A stretch of 64,000 nt of DNA, from contig DATKML010000014.1 of NCBI GenBank assembly GCA_035541875.1, positions 1 through 64,000 of the forward strand, read 5' to 3'. The position numbers were made by a program, and so were the translations under genes. Below the pieces are notes generated by a model that ran no database searches, was not told where the DNA came from, and worked only from the letters and a program-made list of their open reading frames with translations. This stretch comes from JAJPHI01 sp035541875 (GTDB lineage Bacteria > Desulfobacterota > Binatia > Binatales > Binataceae). Positions within the stretch are counted from its first letter, which is position 1; the number at the start of each line of letters is the position of its first letter. Positions 61,381-64,000 of this stretch are shown here, piece by piece.

Positions 61381-62873
61381 TGCGGATTTGGGGGGAGGCT
61401 TGGCAATTGGTTAGCGAGCGAGGCTTGCAGGAATCTGCCGGCGTTCGGACCGGTCGGTTTCTTATAGACAAAGACGTAGGGCGTCACCGATAAGCCGATG
61501 AAGAGGGGCGTCATATCGGGATTGTAGTCAGTCAGATCGATTCGCACCGGCAATCGCTGAACCACCTTCACGAAGTTTCCCGTCGCGTTCTCCGCCGGCA
61601 GCAGTGCGAGCGTCGAGCCCGTTCCCATCGTGAAGCCGGAGACCCGGCCGTGAAAGCGGCGATGGCTCCCGTACATATCGACGTAGATATCAGCCGGTTG
61701 GCCGATTCGGAGATCCGCCAGTTGGGTCTCCTTGAAGTTGGCGTCGATCCAGATCTCCTTGAGCGATCGCAGCGCCATCAGATCCTCGCCCGCGACGACA
61801 TGATTCCCCGGATTAACGTTGCGGCGCGTCACGACACCGTCGATATCGGCCACAATATCGCAGTAGGAGAGGTTCAATTCCGCCTGATGGAGATTGGCTT
61901 GAGCCTCGTTGAGCTTGGCCTCAGCCTGCTTAACATCCGGAGCGTCCTTGAGCAGTTTCTCGAAAATTACGTCGATGTTGCCCGACGGATCCCGCTTATA
62001 GAATTCAGCGATCATCTGGTCTGGCGTCTGCCTGAAGGGCTGCACCACGCCGAGCGCCGCCGCGCTTTGCATCAGCCGGGCTTGGGCCTCCTTCACGGCT
62101 GAAAAATGCTGATCCAAATCCGCTGGGACGTCGGTGAGATCGCCGTTTGCAGGTTTGGGTGGTAGCCCGAGGCCCGCGCGCAACTGATATACCTCTTGTT
62201 GGGCCTTTGCGGCTTGCGCTCGCGCGACTGCATAGGATTCCAGGTACTCGTCGTATTGCTGCTGCGCTATCACCTGATTCTTGAGCAGTTGCTGTTCCCG
62301 TTGATAGTCAGCCTGCGCTTTGGCGAGCGTCGCGTTCGCAGCTTGTAGAGCCTCGACCTTTGCGTGCAGGTCCGCAACCTGATTGTGAAGCTCTTCCATC
62401 GAATGATTCAGGTCGAATCGCTGGCTGCGAGCCAGTGCGGCAAGACCGCGAACTTTGGCCTGCGCGGCGACCAGATCCGCTTGTGCGACTTCAAGCGCTG
62501 CCTTCGCGATATCAACTTGAACCCGATACGGCTCCTTATCGAGCTCGACCAGCAAGTTACCCTTGTGGACGCGATTATTGTCGTCCACCAGCACGCGGAT
62601 GACCTGACCTTGCACCCGCGGAGCGACGAAAGTCACATGTCCATTCACGTAAGCATCGTCGGTGGAAGCGGTGCGTGAGGCGGTTATCGCCCATGGCACT
62701 CCTTTGATCGATGCGAGAAGCAGTAACACTCCACCTGCCGCCCAAAGCCATGGCGGGCGCGACTGAGAAATCGGCACCTGATGCTCGGACTTTGCTGGAG
62801 CCGCCTCAGTCGTGGATAGTGTCTGCGGCTCGCGTTCTTCGCCTGTTGCTTCGAAAGACTTCTCGTTCGGCAT
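61377..62873 (-). CDS. HlyD/EmrA-type periplasmic adaptor
   Basis: The 498-residue product has one N-terminal membrane helix (about 43-62), a lipoyl/barrel part (VTFVAPRVQGQVIRVLVDDNNRVHKG, about 84-109), a coiled coil of about 180 residues, and a return half with IVADIDGVVTRRNVNPGNHV. The product is longer than E. coli EmrA, mainly in the coiled coil. It precedes EmrB, which it overlaps by four bases. Confidence 0.93.
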   Translation of the reverse strand: MPNEKSFEATGEEREPQTLSTTEAAPAKSEHQVPISQSRPPWLWAAGGVLLLLASIKGVPWAITASRTASTDDAYVNGHVTFVAPRVQGQVIRVLVDDNNRVHKGNLLVELDKEPYRVQVDIAKAALEVAQADLVAAQAKVRGLAALARSQRFDLNHSMEELHNQVADLHAKVEALQAANATLAKAQADYQREQQLLKNQVIAQQQYDEYLESYAVARAQAAKAQQEVYQLRAGLGLPPKPANGDLTDVPADLDQHFSAVKEAQARLMQSAAALGVVQPFRQTPDQMIAEFYKRDPSGNIDVIFEKLLKDAPDVKQAEAKLNEAQANLHQAELNLSYCDIVADIDGVVTRRNVNPGNHVVAGEDLMALRSLKEIWIDANFKETQLADLRIGQPADIYVDMYGSHRRFHGRVSGFTMGTGSTLALLPAENATGNFVKVVQRLPVRIDLTDYNPDMTPLFIGLSVTPYVFVYKKPTGPNAGRFLQASLANQLPSLPPNPQ

Positions 62874-63198
62874 CAGGACGACGATCCTTTCCAGGGTGTC
62901 TCCGGAACATCCTTGATAGAGCTTCCGTAGGTCTTTGGCGGAAGCGGAGCCCGCTAGGACGGCTCGCGGGTGACGCGGGTTCAGTCTCGACAGTGACGAA
63001 AAAGGCCAAACCTTTCAATAGTGGTGTTAATCGGTCCATTGAATCCACATTTCAAGCGGAGGACGGCGAACGAGGCGTCGGAAAAAAGGCGCTTTGTTCT
63101 TTGAGAGGCGTTAGACGTATGCGGAGTTCCGCAAATGGCAGCCCTCCGCTATCTATCAGCTATCCGCGCGCGATCGACTAAAAATTCGCGCGTCTCGC
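62874..63198. other. Upstream region of the EmrA-type gene
   Basis: No gene is supported. A minus-strand frame (62806-63048) reads partly like protein at its start but overlaps the adaptor by 68 bases and has no recognisable domain. Nothing else stands out. Confidence 0.35.
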
Positions 63199-64000
63199 TC
63201 AGGCGGGCGAAGCGGATGCCTTTTCCAACACGAACCCTTCGTAATTCTTCGAAGCGACTTCGGCGATACGTTGGAAATAGAGCGGACCGCCCAAATGAAC
63301 GACGAACTGGCGCGGCTTACCCGGGATATTGGCCCCCGTGTACCAGGAATTGGCGAGCGGAAAGAGCGTGTTGTTCGCGATCATCGTTAGCTCGCTGTCC
63401 CAGTTCTGTGCTGCGTTCGGCGTCGGCTCGATAGCTCCCAGCCCATGCTCGCGCAGGTAACGTATGCAGTTCCCTATCCATTGGGATTCAAGTTCGGCGC
63501 CGAGTGGCATGTTGAAAAGCACCGAGGGTGAGCCGGGACCGTGGATCATAAAGAGGTTGGGGAAGTCCGGAATCGTGATACCGAGATAGGAGTCGAAGCG
63601 CTCACGCCATCGGTCTTTGAGACTGACGCCGCCACGTCCGATCGGATTGAGGCGTGTCAGCGCACCGCTGATCGCATCGAAGCCGGTCGCGAGCACCAGC
63701 GTGTCGAGCGGGTGCTCCCCCTTTTCAGTTTGAATACCTGTCCGGGTGATTCGAACAATCGGATCTTTACGCAAATCCACTAGTTCGACGTTGTCGCGAT
63801 TAAAGGTCTCGTAATAACCTTCGTCGAGAAGCTGGCGTTTTGTACCGATGAGGTAGTCAGGCATCAGCTTCGCGGCTGTCTCCGGATTGCGAACGATTGC
63901 GCGGATTTTTTTGCGCACGAATTCGGCAAGGGTGCGGTTAGCTTCCTTGTTGGTGAGAATATCGGAGTAGCTCGCGAAGAGGAGTAGCAGTCCACCGTTC
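63199..64000 (-). CDS. Flavin-containing / Baeyer-Villiger-type monooxygenase, C-terminal part
   Basis: The frame is open to the end of the window, so the FAD-binding N-terminus lies beyond it. The visible 267 codons carry the family pattern: GGLLLLFASYSD then NRTLAEFVRKKI, DPIVRITRTGIQTEKG, LDTLVLATGFDAISGAL and 'NLFMIHGPGSPSVLFNMP'. The 'TGFD' and 'HGPGSPSV' blocks are typical of Baeyer-Villiger monooxygenases, which insert oxygen next to ketones using FAD and NADPH. The FxGxxxHxxxWP motif that would settle the class is outside the window. Confidence 0.88.
   Translation of the reverse strand, partial: NGGLLLLFASYSDILTNKEANRTLAEFVRKKIRAIVRNPETAAKLMPDYLIGTKRQLLDEGYYETFNRDNVELVDLRKDPIVRITRTGIQTEKGEHPLDTLVLATGFDAISGALTRLNPIGRGGVSLKDRWRERFDSYLGITIPDFPNLFMIHGPGSPSVLFNMPLGAELESQWIGNCIRYLREHGLGAIEPTPNAAQNWDSELTMIANNTLFPLANSWYTGANIPGKPRQFVVHLGGPLYFQRIAEVASKNYEGFVLEKASASPA

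Noticed and set aside
62806..63048. A possible small minus-strand gene upstream of the EmrA-type adaptor
   Set aside because: It overlaps the adaptor by 68 bases, lacks a clear ribosome site and becomes very Arg-rich towards its end.

Overview
The window looks like ordinary chromosome from a Gram-negative, probably soil-dwelling bacterium with an oxygen-using respiratory chain. Outer-membrane efflux proteins, lipoboxes, a Tat substrate and cytochrome bd point to a diderm. The mix of flavin (LLM-class) oxidoreductases, a Baeyer-Villiger-type monooxygenase, VOC and alpha/beta-hydrolase enzymes, a sulfotransferase, DUF1501/DUF1800 pairs and giant NHL-repeat proteins with Thr/Pro-rich linkers resembles uncultured deltaproteobacteria-like lineages such as Binatota. 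That placement is inference from gene content only. No rRNA, tRNA, CRISPR array, prophage or intact insertion sequence was found.

Layout. 1-7.1 kb: a four-gene tripartite drug exporter (periplasmic adaptor, RbbA-type ABC fusion, second ABC-2 permease, NodT-type outer-membrane lipoprotein) followed by a class I polyphosphate kinase 2. 7.1-11.5 kb: small secreted or envelope proteins (SYLF, TPR, FecR-domain, barrel-like protein), a decayed gene with two internal stops, and a small CxxC protein ending in a perfect hairpin. 11.5-14.7 kb: DUF1501 and DUF1800 pair. 15.0-19.2 kb: a sulfur-stress locus in which an ArsR regulator faces a persulfide dioxygenase-rhodanese, two YeeE/YedE proteins, a TauE exporter and a DUF1634 protein; an OsmC protein follows the regulator. 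19.3-23.6 kb: RtcB RNA ligase and archease overlapping by 4 bases, then an LLM oxidoreductase and a protein made of two isomerase-like domains.

23.6-30.6 kb: a glycosyltransferase-like gene, an exported thioredoxin-like protein, a three-part fusion (nucleotidyltransferase-like, CDP-alcohol phosphotransferase, flippase-like membrane domain) overlapping a sulfotransferase gene by 8 bases, and an LLM oxidoreductase. The fusion-sulfotransferase pair is the best candidate here for an undescribed lipid or envelope head-group pathway. 30.7-39.4 kb: an MFS transporter, an HSL-type hydrolase, a VapBC toxin-antitoxin pair with a palindromic operator, a VOC protein, a DUF3300-DUF2950 pair, a soluble transhydrogenase and a MarC protein.

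39.4-48.4 kb: two overlapping genes for very large NHL-repeat proteins, then cydAB. 48.5-53.4 kb: a lipocalin-like gene split by an in-frame TAG, a large DUF2339 membrane protein and a TolB/TPR regulator-like protein. 53.5-58.6 kb: a 1,693-residue pro-kumamolisin protease with four LamG domains arranged as a duplicated pair. 58.9-64 kb: a VIT1/CCC1 transporter, an EmrAB-type exporter and the C-terminal part of a flavin monooxygenase that runs off the window.
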